A model generated the notes under the pieces. The model saw nothing but the letters and a program-made list of their open reading frames with translations, was not told the DNA's origin and ran no database searches. From Paenibacillus senegalensis JC66 (GTDB lineage: Bacteria; Bacillota; Bacilli; Paenibacillales; NBRC-103111), in NCBI RefSeq assembly GCF_000285515.1, contig NZ_HE610957.1:718858-782857 (forward strand): a stretch of DNA of 64,000 nucleotides, written 5' to 3'. Positions within the stretch are counted from its first letter, which is position 1; each line of letters begins with the position of its first letter. This document shows positions 9,184 to 18,287 of this stretch, one piece after another. Both the position numbers and the translations under genes were made by a program.

Positions 9184-11225
9184 ATGTTGACCACTCCCAC
9201 GCTCTGAATTTCTACATTAGGCTCCAGCTCGCTGTATGAAAGCACCGGTATATCCTGCAGTGTTCTTTCCAGCAGTTGACGTAAATACATGCGTATCGTT
9301 GGTGAGGTTAAAATAATGGGCTGCTGCCCGGATTGCACAGCTTTGTTAACCTGCTCATTTACCCGATGATAGATCATTTGTGACGCTGTAGGATCCAGAG
9401 CGAGATAGGAGCCCTGCTCGCTCTGCTGTACAGACTCCGCAATTTTCTTCTCAAGGGAAGGCCCCACAGTTATCACTTTCATGGAATCCTCTTCGTGGGA
9501 ATATTGCTGTGTGATCTGTCTGGATAGCGACTGTCTAACATACTCAGTCAGAATATCGGGGTCCTTTGTGTACATTCCATAGTCTGCTAACGTTTCGAGT
9601 ATAGTCACAAGATCACGTACCGAAATTTTCTCCCGCAGCAGCTTCACCAACACCTTCTGCACATCTCCAATAGACAGGACATTAGGAATAAGATCATCAA
9701 CGAGTGCAGGGTAAGTTTCCCTTACATTGTCAATCAATGCTTTCGTTTCTTGGCGTCCAAGCAATTCGTAAGCATGCTTCTTAATGATTTCGGTTAGATG
9801 GGTGGCAACAACCGAAGGAGGATCAACTACCGTATAGCCGGACAACTCGGCGCGCTCTTTCATTTCCTCATCTATCCACCAGGCAGGAAGGCCGAAAGCG
9901 GGCTCCGTCGTTTCAATTCCCGATACGGTATGATCCTCTACCCCCGGGCTCATCGCCAGGTAATGGTTGAGAAGCAGGTCGCCGCGGGCTACAATATTGC
10001 CTTTGATTTTGATTACATATTCATTGGGCTTTAATTGAATATTGTCACGGATGCGAATCACCGGGACGACGATGCCTAGTTCTAGGGCACACTGCCTTCT
10101 GATCAAAATAATGCGGTCTAGCAGGTCGCCGCCTTGCTGAGCATCGGCCAGCGGTATGAGACCGTAGCCGAATTCAAACTCGATGGGATCGATCTGCAGC
10201 AAGCTGATGACACTTTCAGGACTGCGCACTTCTTCAATTTGCTGTTCCTCTTCGAATTGCTGCTCTTCAACTTGCTTGCGCTGCATATTTTTTTGCATCT
10301 GGTAGGCAGCGATCACTAGCACGAGGGCGATAGGCAGTGTGGACAGCAGCCCGATAGGTGTCAGCCCCAGAACAAACAGGGTGCCGGCTACGATGTATAA
10401 CAGTTTAGGATAATTAAGCAGCTGACCCGATAAATCCGATGCCAGATTGCCCTCAGAAGCGGATCGAGTCACAATAATTCCTGCAGATGTCGAGATCAAA
10501 AGAGCGGGTATTTGACTGACTAATCCGTCCCCGATCGTTAACCGCGAGAACACTTCGGCAGCCTCGGCAATCGACATCCCGTGATACATCATTCCAATAA
10601 TCAATCCGCCAAGTAAATTGACTATTAAAATGATAATTCCGGCGATGGCATCCCCCTTTACAAATTTACTCGCACCATCCATTGCCCCATAGAAGTCCGC
10701 TTCGCGCTCAATTTTTTGACGCCTTTCCCTCGCCTGGCTTTCATTGATCAAACCGGCATTTAGGTCAGCATCAATACTCATTTGCTTCCCTGGCATGGCA
10801 TCCAGCGTAAACCGCGCAGCTACTTCAGCTACACGCTCCGACCCTTTAGTGATGACAATGAACTGGACAATGACGAGAATTAAAAACACGACCAGCCCAA
10901 CCACAACGTTATTTCCCGACACAAAATTACCGAAAGTATCAACAACGTCACCCGCTCTTGCTTCAGATAAAATGATTCGGGTCGTTGATATGTTCAAAGA
11001 CAACCGATACAGAGTTGTAATTAACAATAAGGAAGGGAAAATAGAAAATTGCAGAGCTTCCTTTGTGTTCATAGCTACCAGTAAAACGGTTAGCGCCAGT
11101 GTGATATTAATAATTAGGAGGATATCTAGCAAAGGAATGGGAATCGGAATAACCATAATCATGACAATTCCGATGATTCCGATTAGAATAAACAAATCCC
11201 GAACTTTCACTGTTAGTTCCTCCAT
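9180..11225 (-). CDS. flhA: Flagellar type III export gate protein FlhA
   Basis: 681 residues, close to the usual FlhA length. The N-terminal half has about eight membrane segments, starting with DLFILIGIIGIVMIMVIPIP, and includes the FHIPEP-family region around residues 140-165 (DAMPGKQMSIDADLNAGLI), which is the most conserved loop. The C-terminal half (from about residue 340) is the cytoplasmic ring domain that docks chaperone-substrate complexes. FlhA is the proton-driven component of the export gate with FlhB and FliPQR, all encoded immediately upstream. Confidence 0.98.
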   Translation of the reverse strand: MEELTVKVRDLFILIGIIGIVMIMVIPIPIPLLDILLIINITLALTVLLVAMNTKEALQFSIFPSLLLITTLYRLSLNISTTRIILSEARAGDVVDTFGNFVSGNNVVVGLVVFLILVIVQFIVITKGSERVAEVAARFTLDAMPGKQMSIDADLNAGLINESQARERRQKIEREADFYGAMDGASKFVKGDAIAGIIILIVNLLGGLIIGMMYHGMSIAEAAEVFSRLTIGDGLVSQIPALLISTSAGIIVTRSASEGNLASDLSGQLLNYPKLLYIVAGTLFVLGLTPIGLLSTLPIALVLVIAAYQMQKNMQRKQVEEQQFEEEQQIEEVRSPESVISLLQIDPIEFEFGYGLIPLADAQQGGDLLDRIILIRRQCALELGIVVPVIRIRDNIQLKPNEYVIKIKGNIVARGDLLLNHYLAMSPGVEDHTVSGIETTEPAFGLPAWWIDEEMKERAELSGYTVVDPPSVVATHLTEIIKKHAYELLGRQETKALIDNVRETYPALVDDLIPNVLSIGDVQKVLVKLLREKISVRDLVTILETLADYGMYTKDPDILTEYVRQSLSRQITQQYSHEEDSMKVITVGPSLEKKIAESVQQSEQGSYLALDPTASQMIYHRVNEQVNKAVQSGQQPIILTSPTIRMYLRQLLERTLQDIPVLSYSELEPNVEIQSVGVVNI

Positions 11226-11232
11226 TTACCGA

Positions 11233-12348
11233 TTAGTTGACATTTCCCTTAAGCTTATAAACATAAGCGAGAATTTCGGCCACGGCCTGAAATAAATCCC
11301 CTGGTATCGTCTCATTAAGCTCCACCCGATCATACAGCGCTCTCGCCAATGGCTTGTTTTCCATAATGACTATGCCGTGCTCCTTCGCTTTCTCCCTAAT
11401 TTTCAGGGCAACGAAATCCGCGCCTTTGGCAATTACTTTAGGAGCTTCCATCGCTCCAGTTTCATATTTTAGGGCGATCGCATAGTGGGTCGGGTTAGTA
11501 ATAATCACATCAGCGTTAGGAATCTCCTGCATCATTCTCTGCATCGCCATCCGGCGCTGCCTCTCTTTGATCCGCGCCTTGATTTGCGGATCCCCTTCGC
11601 TCTTCTTGAATTCGTCTTTAATGTCTTGCTTGGACATTCTTAATTGCTTGGCATGCTCATATCGCTGGTACAGGTAATCGAAAACCGCGAGAACCAGCAG
11701 CAATATTGCAGTTATCAAGCCGATCTTGATTACTAGGCCCGACACGTAGTCTAAAGTTTCGATCAGCGGATAACGGGATAAGGCAAGCAGCCGTTCCTTC
11801 TCCCCCCAAACAATGAAGTACACCACTAATCCGACAATCGTCAGCTTGAACACCGATTTAAGAAATTCAATCAATGAGCGAAGTCCGAAAATTCGTTTGA
11901 ACCCTTCGACCGGATTCAGTTTGTTTAACTTCATTTTGAGAGGGTCCGCTGATAGCAAAAACCCGATTTGCAGGTAATTCCCTATAAATGCCATAACGAG
12001 TGCAAAAATCAGGATAGGAGACAGCATAATCAAGCCATCGGCAATGATCGTTCCAAACAATGCGCTGACATTGGGCACAGTTACATTCATAAGCAGGAAA
12101 TCCTGAAAGACAAAGGAGACCAAATGAAAAAATCTTTCTTTCATAAACGCGCCAAACAGCAGAAAGGCCAGTATGGCAAACATCAGTACGAAGGCTCCCG
12201 GAAGCTCCATGCTTTTGGCTACCTGCCCCTTTTTACGGGCATCCTGCTTTTTTTTCGGAGTTGCGGGCTCTGTCTTTTCTTGTGAGAAGGTCTGCAAATC
12301 CAATCGATATCGGAAAGCGGCAGCCAATGAAGGGAACCTCCTTCCCAT
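11233..12348 (-). CDS. flhB: Flagellar export switch protein FlhB
   Basis: 371 residues. A basic N-terminal segment (EKTEPATPKKKQDARKKGQVAKS) precedes four membrane segments. The cytoplasmic C-terminal domain contains the autocleavage motif NPTH within VIITNPTHYAIALKY, near residue 280. FlhB cleaves itself between Asn and Pro and with FliK switches export from rod/hook to filament substrates. The gene lies between fliR and flhA. A second, stand-alone copy of the FlhB C-terminal domain is encoded at 43975-44262 (YlqH type). Confidence 0.97.
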   Translation of the reverse strand: MGRRFPSLAAAFRYRLDLQTFSQEKTEPATPKKKQDARKKGQVAKSMELPGAFVLMFAILAFLLFGAFMKERFFHLVSFVFQDFLLMNVTVPNVSALFGTIIADGLIMLSPILIFALVMAFIGNYLQIGFLLSADPLKMKLNKLNPVEGFKRIFGLRSLIEFLKSVFKLTIVGLVVYFIVWGEKERLLALSRYPLIETLDYVSGLVIKIGLITAILLLVLAVFDYLYQRYEHAKQLRMSKQDIKDEFKKSEGDPQIKARIKERQRRMAMQRMMQEIPNADVIITNPTHYAIALKYETGAMEAPKVIAKGADFVALKIREKAKEHGIVIMENKPLARALYDRVELNETIPGDLFQAVAEILAYVYKLKGNVN

Positions 12349-12390
12349 TCTGGTCTCTTATTTTTGGATTGATCATTGTTAGTTCATGTA

Positions 12391-13182
12391 CTAGGCAGAG
12401 GGAACCGCCAGCAGCTCCAGCAGTTTTTCCATATGCTCGAATAAGGTTTGGAACAGCTCAGCAAACAAGTTCCACAGCCCTGGAATAAACAGAAAGAGCA
12501 TGACTAAGCCAATCAAAATTTTAACCGGTATCCCGATCACAAATATGTTAAACTGCGGTGCCGAGCGGGCCAGCAAGCCAAGGCCAACATCGACCAGGAA
12601 CAGGGAGGCCACAATTGGCGCTGCCATCTGAAGCGCAAGGGCAAATGCGGTCACGAACGACTGAATAACGAAATTGGAAACATCACCCGAATAGATTTGA
12701 GCAAAGAGTTCATTGTTCAAAGGAACCCATCGATAGCTGTCAATAATGGCCCGCAGCAGCAGGTGGTGTCCATCCATAGACAAAAAAAGCAGGATCGACA
12801 AAAAGTATTTAAAATTGCCGATCATCGGACTTTGCATGCCGGTCATTGGATCAATGACGTTAGCTATCGCAAAGCCGATTTGCAGATCAATAAAAGCACC
12901 CGCCATTTGGGCTACAACAAAGAAAAAGTAAGCAATGAGACCAAGTAAGACTCCAATCAAAATTTCTCTTAGAATCGTCAGTATGTACATTCCGTCTATG
13001 ACAACCGGAGTATCCTCAACCGCGGCTAGCGCCATTAGTGTAAGAAAAAAAGAAAGTCCCAATTTGAATGTCGCCGGCACATTTCGAGCAGTAAACACAG
13101 GTGCTACTATAAAGAAGGAAGTAATTCTGCAAAAAACAAGCATGGCGTTCGGCATATACAGTAAAATTTGCTCCATAATCAT
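12391..13182 (-). CDS. fliR: Flagellar export gate protein FliR
   Basis: 263 residues, nearly all hydrophobic, with about six membrane-embedded helices. Family signatures include RITSFFIVAPVFTARNVPATFKLG near the N-terminus (here seen in pieces) and the DLQIGFAIANVIDP loop. FliR, FliP and FliQ form the helical core of the export gate. It starts two bases after the fliQ stop. Confidence 0.96.
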   Translation of the reverse strand: MIMEQILLYMPNAMLVFCRITSFFIVAPVFTARNVPATFKLGLSFFLTLMALAAVEDTPVVIDGMYILTILREILIGVLLGLIAYFFFVVAQMAGAFIDLQIGFAIANVIDPMTGMQSPMIGNFKYFLSILLFLSMDGHHLLLRAIIDSYRWVPLNNELFAQIYSGDVSNFVIQSFVTAFALALQMAAPIVASLFLVDVGLGLLARSAPQFNIFVIGIPVKILIGLVMLFLFIPGLWNLFAELFQTLFEHMEKLLELLAVPSA

Positions 13183-13184
13183 TC

Positions 13185-13454
13185 CTAGCCGATATATTGA
13201 TGCAAATTGTCAAATAAATTAAAGGTGAAATCGACCATCGTCGTCAGGATCCAGGGACCAAACAGCAAAACAGCCAACAACACAGCAACAATTTTGGGAA
13301 CAAAAGCCAAGGTCTGCTCCTGAATTTGGGTGGTAGCCTGGAAAATACTAATAATCAAACCTACCACAATAGCGATAACGAGCATCGGGGCGCTGATTAA
13401 TAGAATAGTGTAAACCGCTTCCCCCGCTACACGGATTACAAAATCTGAACTCAC
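13185..13454 (-). CDS. fliQ: Flagellar export gate protein FliQ
   Basis: 89 residues, the standard FliQ size, with two membrane helices (about 15-37 and 52-75) joined by a short loop (FQATTQIQEQTLAFVPK) that is the most conserved part of the family. It is a subunit of the FliP5Q4R1-type gate. It is encoded between fliP and fliR with short spacers, and a good ribosome binding site (GGGAGGG) precedes its GTG/ATG-region start. Confidence 0.96.
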   Translation of the reverse strand: MSSDFVIRVAGEAVYTILLISAPMLVIAIVVGLIISIFQATTQIQEQTLAFVPKIVAVLLAVLLFGPWILTTMVDFTFNLFDNLHQYIG

Positions 13455-13484
13455 GTTTTATTCCCTCCCTTGGATGGATAGTGG

Positions 13485-14264
13485 TCAGGTAGAGAAACTG
13501 ATTAATAGTGATTTCACAACCATGTACCAGCCATCAACCAAAATAAACAGCAATATTTTAAATGGAAGGGAAATCATAACCGGCGGCAGCATCATCATCC
13601 CCATCGACATTAATGTGCTGGCTACCACCATGTCGATCACCAAGAAGGGAATAAAGATCATAAAACCCATCTGAAAGGCCGATTTCAGTTCACTGATGGC
13701 AAAAGCCGGCACCAATGCTGTTAATGGTACGTCCTGGATTGTAGCTGGCGGTTCCGCGTTAGAATAGTCCAGGAAAAGCTTTAGATCCTTTTCCCGGGTA
13801 TGCTTCCCCATAAACTCTTTAAGAGGAATAGCCGCATTGCTTAACGCTTCACTCTGCTCGATTTCCCCGTTCAGAAATGGCTGCAGGGCCGTACTGTTAA
13901 TTTCACTGAAGGTAGGAGCCATGACAAAGAAACTCAGAAACAAGGCCAAGCCTATCAGCACTGGATTAGGCGGCATTTGATGAGTGGACAAGGATGTCCT
14001 CACAAAGCCAAGCACAATGACAATTCTGGCAAAGCTGGTCATCATCACCAGAAAGGACGGAGCCAGACTCAATAATGTAATGAGCAGGACAATGGAAACC
14101 GTACTTGCCGCACCGGACGGATCTCCCGGATCATTCGAACCAATGTCAATATTGATATTCGGAATAGGCAAGGGAGCCGGTTCCTGTGCCATTGCGTAAG
14201 GGCTGGCAGCTAGCAGCAGACAAAGAATTGCAGTCCCGGACAGAACTAGGACTTTACTTTTCAT
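13485..14264 (-). CDS. fliP: Flagellar export gate protein FliP
   Basis: 259 residues from ATG 14264, chosen because GGAG lies seven bases upstream; a second ATG at 14270 is too close to that site. A cleavable-type signal (KSKVLVLSGTAILCLLLAASPYAMA) is followed by a proline-rich segment and four membrane helices. FliP signatures are visible in MMTSFARIVIVLGFVR, the QMPPNPVLIGLALFLSFF region, and the C-terminal FQMGFMIFIPFLVIDMVVAS and SMGMMMLPPVMISLPFK segments. FliP nucleates export gate assembly, with FliO as its scaffold. The start overlaps the end of fliO by 11 bases. Confidence 0.97.
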   Translation of the reverse strand: MKSKVLVLSGTAILCLLLAASPYAMAQEPAPLPIPNINIDIGSNDPGDPSGAASTVSIVLLITLLSLAPSFLVMMTSFARIVIVLGFVRTSLSTHQMPPNPVLIGLALFLSFFVMAPTFSEINSTALQPFLNGEIEQSEALSNAAIPLKEFMGKHTREKDLKLFLDYSNAEPPATIQDVPLTALVPAFAISELKSAFQMGFMIFIPFLVIDMVVASTLMSMGMMMLPPVMISLPFKILLFILVDGWYMVVKSLLISFST

Positions 14265-14859
14265 AATCATTCTCCGCACGTTTGGCATACTCTTCCTCAC
14301 TTATCCACTGCTCCACTTGTTTACTGCGTCCGGTTAAATGCGTCATCCGCTGCTGGAACACTTGTTGAAAAGATTTCCCTTCCTGTTGCGGGGCAGGCTG
14401 GGCTTCGGATTCTGGCCGTTTTTTCAACCAGCCGAATCCCTTGAATGACTCCGGCGCTTCCGCACTTTGGCTGCGGATATACTCGATCTCTTCCGGATCG
14501 TTGATTTTATCCAGCAGTTGAATTTCTCCTCCTACGCCCAGCACATACAAGGAACGGCCGATCTCCACAATCTGCACAGACTTGTTTTGGCCAAGGGCCG
14601 TGCCCCCCCATAATTTAATAGTGCGGCCCGGCTGAATTGTATTTCTTCTGGCTAAAAGCTTAATTGCAAGTAAAAATAAGCCGATAATAACAGCAAGGTA
14701 CAAAATAACCTGAAACAGCATCCCCGCCATGCTGGACGGTGGCTCGCCGCTTTCCGACATGGCGGAGACCGGGGCAGCCCATACGCAGGAAACTAATCCG
14801 AGCATCCAACTGAACCTTCCCACCAACGATCGTTTATAGAATGCATTAATTAGTTTCAC
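14254..14859 (-). CDS. fliO: Flagellar assembly protein FliO (FliZ of Bacillus)
   Basis: 201 residues. An N-terminal hydrophobic signal-like segment (about 12-33) is followed by a second membrane helix (about 48-70, LFQVILYLAVIIGLFLLAIK). The compact FliO domain follows, with GTALGQNKSVQIVEIGRSLYVLGVG (seen in parts), and then a charged cytoplasmic tail. FliO helps FliP oligomerise. The family is weakly conserved, so the call rests on these landmarks together with its position between cheY and fliP. Confidence 0.92.
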   Translation of the reverse strand: MKLINAFYKRSLVGRFSWMLGLVSCVWAAPVSAMSESGEPPSSMAGMLFQVILYLAVIIGLFLLAIKLLARRNTIQPGRTIKLWGGTALGQNKSVQIVEIGRSLYVLGVGGEIQLLDKINDPEEIEYIRSQSAEAPESFKGFGWLKKRPESEAQPAPQQEGKSFQQVFQQRMTHLTGRSKQVEQWISEEEYAKRAENDYEK

Positions 14860-14865
14860 TAGAGG

Positions 14866-15228
14866 CTATCCCATCGTTTTTTTGATTGCTTCAATAACAC
14901 GGTCCGCCTGAAACGGCTTGACTATGAAATCCTTGGCTCCCGCTTGTATGGCATCAATAACCATCGCCTGCTGCCCCATAGCCGAACACATAATCACTTT
15001 TGCATCCGGATCCATCTTTTTAATTTCTTTTAACGCCTGAATTCCATCCATCTCCGGCATCGTAATATCCATCGTTACAAGATCGGGCTTGAGCTCCTTG
15101 AATTTTTCAATCGCCTGATTGCCATCATTGGCTTCCCCGCAAACCTCATAGCCATTCTTGCTCAAAATATCTCTGATCATCATTCTCATAAATGCTGCAT
15201 CATCCACTACCAAAATTCGATTTGACAT
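14866..15228 (-). CDS. cheY: Chemotaxis response regulator CheY
   Basis: 120 residues, a stand-alone receiver domain with no output domain. Asp9/Asp10 form the metal pocket, Asp54 in TMDITMPEMDG is the phospho-acceptor, and the conserved Lys is in IVKPFQADR near residue 104. Phosphorylated by CheA, it binds FliM/FliY at the switch; in Bacilli CheY-P promotes smooth swimming. It lies right after fliY, which encodes one of its own phosphatases. Confidence 0.98.
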   Translation of the reverse strand: MSNRILVVDDAAFMRMMIRDILSKNGYEVCGEANDGNQAIEKFKELKPDLVTMDITMPEMDGIQALKEIKKMDPDAKVIMCSAMGQQAMVIDAIQAGAKDFIVKPFQADRVIEAIKKTMG

Positions 15229-15337
15229 AGTCCAACAGTCCTCCCACTATATTCGCATGTTGTCCGATTCCATTTCATAAAATGATTTCAACCTGGATGG
15301 CTATAAACTACAGATTCATTGAAGCATATGATTGCTC

Positions 15338-16525
15338 TTAAAGCTTGGGAATGCGATCCCACTGGTTAACGATATCAGTTACCCTAACCCCGAAGTTCTC
15401 ATCGATAACAACAACTTCTCCTTTGGCAATCAGCTTGTTATTAACGAGAATGTCAACCGGCTCACCGGCCAGCTTGTCCAATTCAATAATAGATCCCTGC
15501 GACAGCTCGAGAATATCTTTGATCGCCTTGCGCGTCCGCCCCAGCTCAACCGTTACCTTAAGAGGAATATCCAGCAGCAAATTAAGATTAGTGTCATCGG
15601 CATGAGCTTGCGCCCCCGCTTCAAAGCTGCTGAATTGTACGGGTTGTACATTTACGTTGCGGACTGGTGCGGTTCCGTAACGATTAGGTGCAGGAGCTGA
15701 GGTCGGCTCTGCAGGCTTATCGCTACTGGCACTTGCTGTGTTGTCCTCAATCGGACTCTGCGTCTCTTCTATAACCGCAGCAGGCTCGATGCGGTCTGCT
15801 GATACACTTTCCGGCTGCTGCGGCGCTGCTTCTTCCCCGCCGCTGCCTACGAGAGTCCTGACCATATCTTTAGCAAACGAGACAGGCAATAGCTGCATTA
15901 AGGTAGAATCTATCAAATCCTCTATAGTCAGGCGAAAGGATATTTTAATAAACACTTCCTCATCCGGCACGCTGTCTTTGCCATTTTGATTAGCAAGGTC
16001 CATAATGTCTATCCCTGGCGGGGATATATTGACGAACCTATTAAAAATCGTAGACATCGATGTTGCTGACGAACCCATCATTTGATTCATAGCTTCCTGC
16101 ACAGCACTAATGTGAATATCATTAAGCTCGGCTTCCTCCACTCGCCCATCGCCCCCCATCATGATGTTGGCAATGATTTGAGCATCACGGGTCTTAATGA
16201 CTAGCAGGTTGACACCATGAAATCCTTCCACATAATTAACCGACACGGCAACGTGGGGCTTGGGGAATTCCTCCTTTAACAGTTCCTTGGAAATAGCGCT
16301 CACCTGAGGTGTAGTAATGTCCACCTTTCGGCCTAGCAATGTCGATAATGCCGTTGCTGCACTACCAAATGAAATATTTCCAATTTCCCCTAATGCATCC
16401 TGCTCCAGAGTGGACAGATAGTCTTCTACCCGAGTTTCGGAAGGACTGTTTAGGCCAGAGCTAGAGGTCTGATTCAACAGCGCATCTATTTCCTCCTGAG
16501 ACAGAAAATCTTTTTTATTCGTCAT
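15338..16525 (-). CDS. fliY: Flagellar switch protein and CheY-P phosphatase FliY
   Basis: 395 residues from ATG 16525, which overlaps the fliM end by 11 bases; an in-frame ATG 21 bases upstream is less likely. The N-terminus (KKDFLSQEEIDALLNQ) is the CheY-P-binding motif shared with FliM. The middle holds a CheC-type phosphatase domain with two Glu/Asn signatures (LGEIGNISFGSAATALS and AVQEAMNQMMGSSATSMS). An acidic/proline-rich linker leads to a C-terminal SpoA/FliN domain (about 320-395, LLLDIPLKVTVELGRTRK). It replaces FliN in the C-ring and removes phosphate from CheY-P at the motor. Confidence 0.97.
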   Translation of the reverse strand: MTNKKDFLSQEEIDALLNQTSSSGLNSPSETRVEDYLSTLEQDALGEIGNISFGSAATALSTLLGRKVDITTPQVSAISKELLKEEFPKPHVAVSVNYVEGFHGVNLLVIKTRDAQIIANIMMGGDGRVEEAELNDIHISAVQEAMNQMMGSSATSMSTIFNRFVNISPPGIDIMDLANQNGKDSVPDEEVFIKISFRLTIEDLIDSTLMQLLPVSFAKDMVRTLVGSGGEEAAPQQPESVSADRIEPAAVIEETQSPIEDNTASASSDKPAEPTSAPAPNRYGTAPVRNVNVQPVQFSSFEAGAQAHADDTNLNLLLDIPLKVTVELGRTRKAIKDILELSQGSIIELDKLAGEPVDILVNNKLIAKGEVVVIDENFGVRVTDIVNQWDRIPKL

Positions 16526-17516
16526 CCTCTTCTTCCACTCCTTCATGGACAACCTCTGTAATTTGAACGGCCGCTTTGCCTTTCAACGTGCCCGGATTTC
16601 CTAAAAATTTCACTTTTCCGCCAATGCGGATAGCCAGCTGATCGCCAACCAGGCTGTCCAATGTAATGACATCACCCGGGGCAAGACTGAGGAATTCCTC
16701 AACCGATAATTGCGAGTGTCCGAGCTCGGCAATCACGGGAAGCTTGGCTTGCGTCAGTCTCGCGTGCAGAATCTCTGATTCTTCCTCCGACTTCGCCTTT
16801 TTCTGGGTCACAAACATGTGATGCACAGAAAGACGCTGCATAATAGGTTCAATGACCACATGCGGGATACAAAGATTGATCATTCCAGTTGTATCTCCAA
16901 TCCGAGTGTTCATGGAGATCAGGGCAATCGTGTCATTGGCCGATGCGATTTGCATGAATTGGGGATTGGTCTCCAATGTTTCAAGTCTCGGCTGCAGATC
17001 GATAACCGTTTTCCAGGCATCCTGAAGTGTATCCAAGGCACGACCGAACATTCTTTCCATGATCATGTTTTCAATTTCCGTTAATGAGCTAATCTTGGCT
17101 GGTGAATTTCCCATTCCTCCAAGCAGGCGGTCAATCATGGCGTAGGCTACATTCGGGTTAACCTCGAGTACCATCCTTCCTTCCAGAGGATCAGCCTCGA
17201 AAATGTTCAAAATGGTCATTTTCGGTATGGAACGAATAAATTCGTCATACGGCAGCTGTTCTACCTGAACCACGTTGATCTGCACGAAAGTGCGGAGCTG
17301 TGTAGAGAAATAAGTGGTCAAATACCTGGCAAAATTCTCGTGGATTCTGGTCAGACTTCTCAAATGATCTTTGGATAAGCGGGTGGCCCGTTTAAAGTCA
17401 TAGATGCGGATTTTTTTCTGGGCGTCTTCCTTCTTTAGCTCTTCCGCATCCATTTCTCCCGACGATAACGCCGCCAGCAGAGTATCAATCTCATGTTGTG
17501 AAAGCACTTCTACCAT
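16515..17516 (-). CDS. fliM: Flagellar motor switch protein FliM
   Basis: 333 residues from ATG 17516, which has AGGGGGTG eight bases upstream. The N-terminal CheY-P-binding peptide VEVLSQHEIDTLLAAL is followed by the middle CheC-like domain (about 45-235, without phosphatase residues) and a C-terminal SpoA domain (about 250-320, SVEEFLSLAPGDVITLDS). It transmits CheY-P binding to FliG. The C-terminus is strongly acidic (EEEDDE). It lies between fliL and fliY. Confidence 0.97.
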   Translation of the reverse strand: MVEVLSQHEIDTLLAALSSGEMDAEELKKEDAQKKIRIYDFKRATRLSKDHLRSLTRIHENFARYLTTYFSTQLRTFVQINVVQVEQLPYDEFIRSIPKMTILNIFEADPLEGRMVLEVNPNVAYAMIDRLLGGMGNSPAKISSLTEIENMIMERMFGRALDTLQDAWKTVIDLQPRLETLETNPQFMQIASANDTIALISMNTRIGDTTGMINLCIPHVVIEPIMQRLSVHHMFVTQKKAKSEEESEILHARLTQAKLPVIAELGHSQLSVEEFLSLAPGDVITLDSLVGDQLAIRIGGKVKFLGNPGTLKGKAAVQITEVVHEGVEEEDDE

Positions 17517-17551
17517 CTTAAGCACCCCCTTTATATCCAAACGGGCTCAGG

Positions 17552-18001
17552 TTACTGAAAAACCAGCTCCGTAATCCAGATATTCGTTATACTGCCTTCC
17601 GGCAGAATAGGAGCAATGCGGTCAGCGAGCAGCGATGTCAGCTTTTCCTGTCCTTCGCTCCCATTAATATCATCAGGTGTTAAATCAGCCAGAGTCTGAT
17701 TAATAATCCCCTTCACTTTGAAGTCCAGATGCTCAAAATCCTCCCTGGCCTTCAACGTGCTCATTTCAAAAGCAAAGCCGACTTTAACTATGCGGTTGCT
17801 GCCCGAAAGATTCGTAATGATATCATCCATGAAGTAAGTCATTTCCTTAACTTCAGAGGGTAAAGCGGCAGCAGGCACTTCTGAGTCTGCACGCGAATTT
17901 TTCTGATCCAGAAGGTTCCACACCAATACGGAAGCGGTAAGAATCAAGGTAACAACGATAAGCATGGCTACAACGATTTGAAAAACTTTGCTTTTCAGCA
18001 C
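17552..18001 (-). CDS. fliL: Flagellar stator-associated protein FliL
   Basis: 149 residues. One N-terminal membrane segment (about 8-29) precedes a periplasmic-side FliL domain with the characteristic NLSGSNRIVKVGFAFEMS strand and the conserved C-terminal region ITNIWITELVFQ. FliL surrounds and supports MotAB stators. It begins directly after swrD, with the stop and start separated by no more than one base. Confidence 0.95.
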   Translation of the reverse strand: MLKSKVFQIVVAMLIVVTLILTASVLVWNLLDQKNSRADSEVPAAALPSEVKEMTYFMDDIITNLSGSNRIVKVGFAFEMSTLKAREDFEHLDFKVKGIINQTLADLTPDDINGSEGQEKLTSLLADRIAPILPEGSITNIWITELVFQ

Positions 18002-18223
18002 CTATGTCCCCCCCTTATCCGTTATATGTATACTGCTGTTGATCCAGCCAATCGTCCGAATGTGCTCGGCGACTAATTCAATAATTTCTTGTCTGCTTTC
18101 CAGAACGGTCATTTTTTTACCTGTTGTCAAAGTGATCATCGTATCCGGTGTTTCTTCCACCGTTTCAATGAGCAGGGCGTTAACCGTAATCGGCTTGCCG
18201 TTCAAACGGGTTACGGTAATCAA
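18002..18223 (-). CDS. swrD: FlbD/SwrD family small flagellar protein
   Basis: 73 residues, the usual size. The FlbD-family signature is clear: ITVTRLNGKPITVNALLIE, then TPDTMITLTTGKKMTVLES and a helical tail. In B. subtilis the homologue SwrD (YlzI) raises motor power and is needed for swarming; it has the same place between flgE and fliL. There is no transmembrane segment. Confidence 0.93.
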   Translation of the reverse strand: MITVTRLNGKPITVNALLIETVEETPDTMITLTTGKKMTVLESRQEIIELVAEHIRTIGWINSSIHITDKGGT

Positions 18224-18287
18224 GGCGTTCCCTCCGTAGTGAGCCCGGGGCGGGTTAACGCCCCTCAGCTCCTAAGTAGTGATAGTA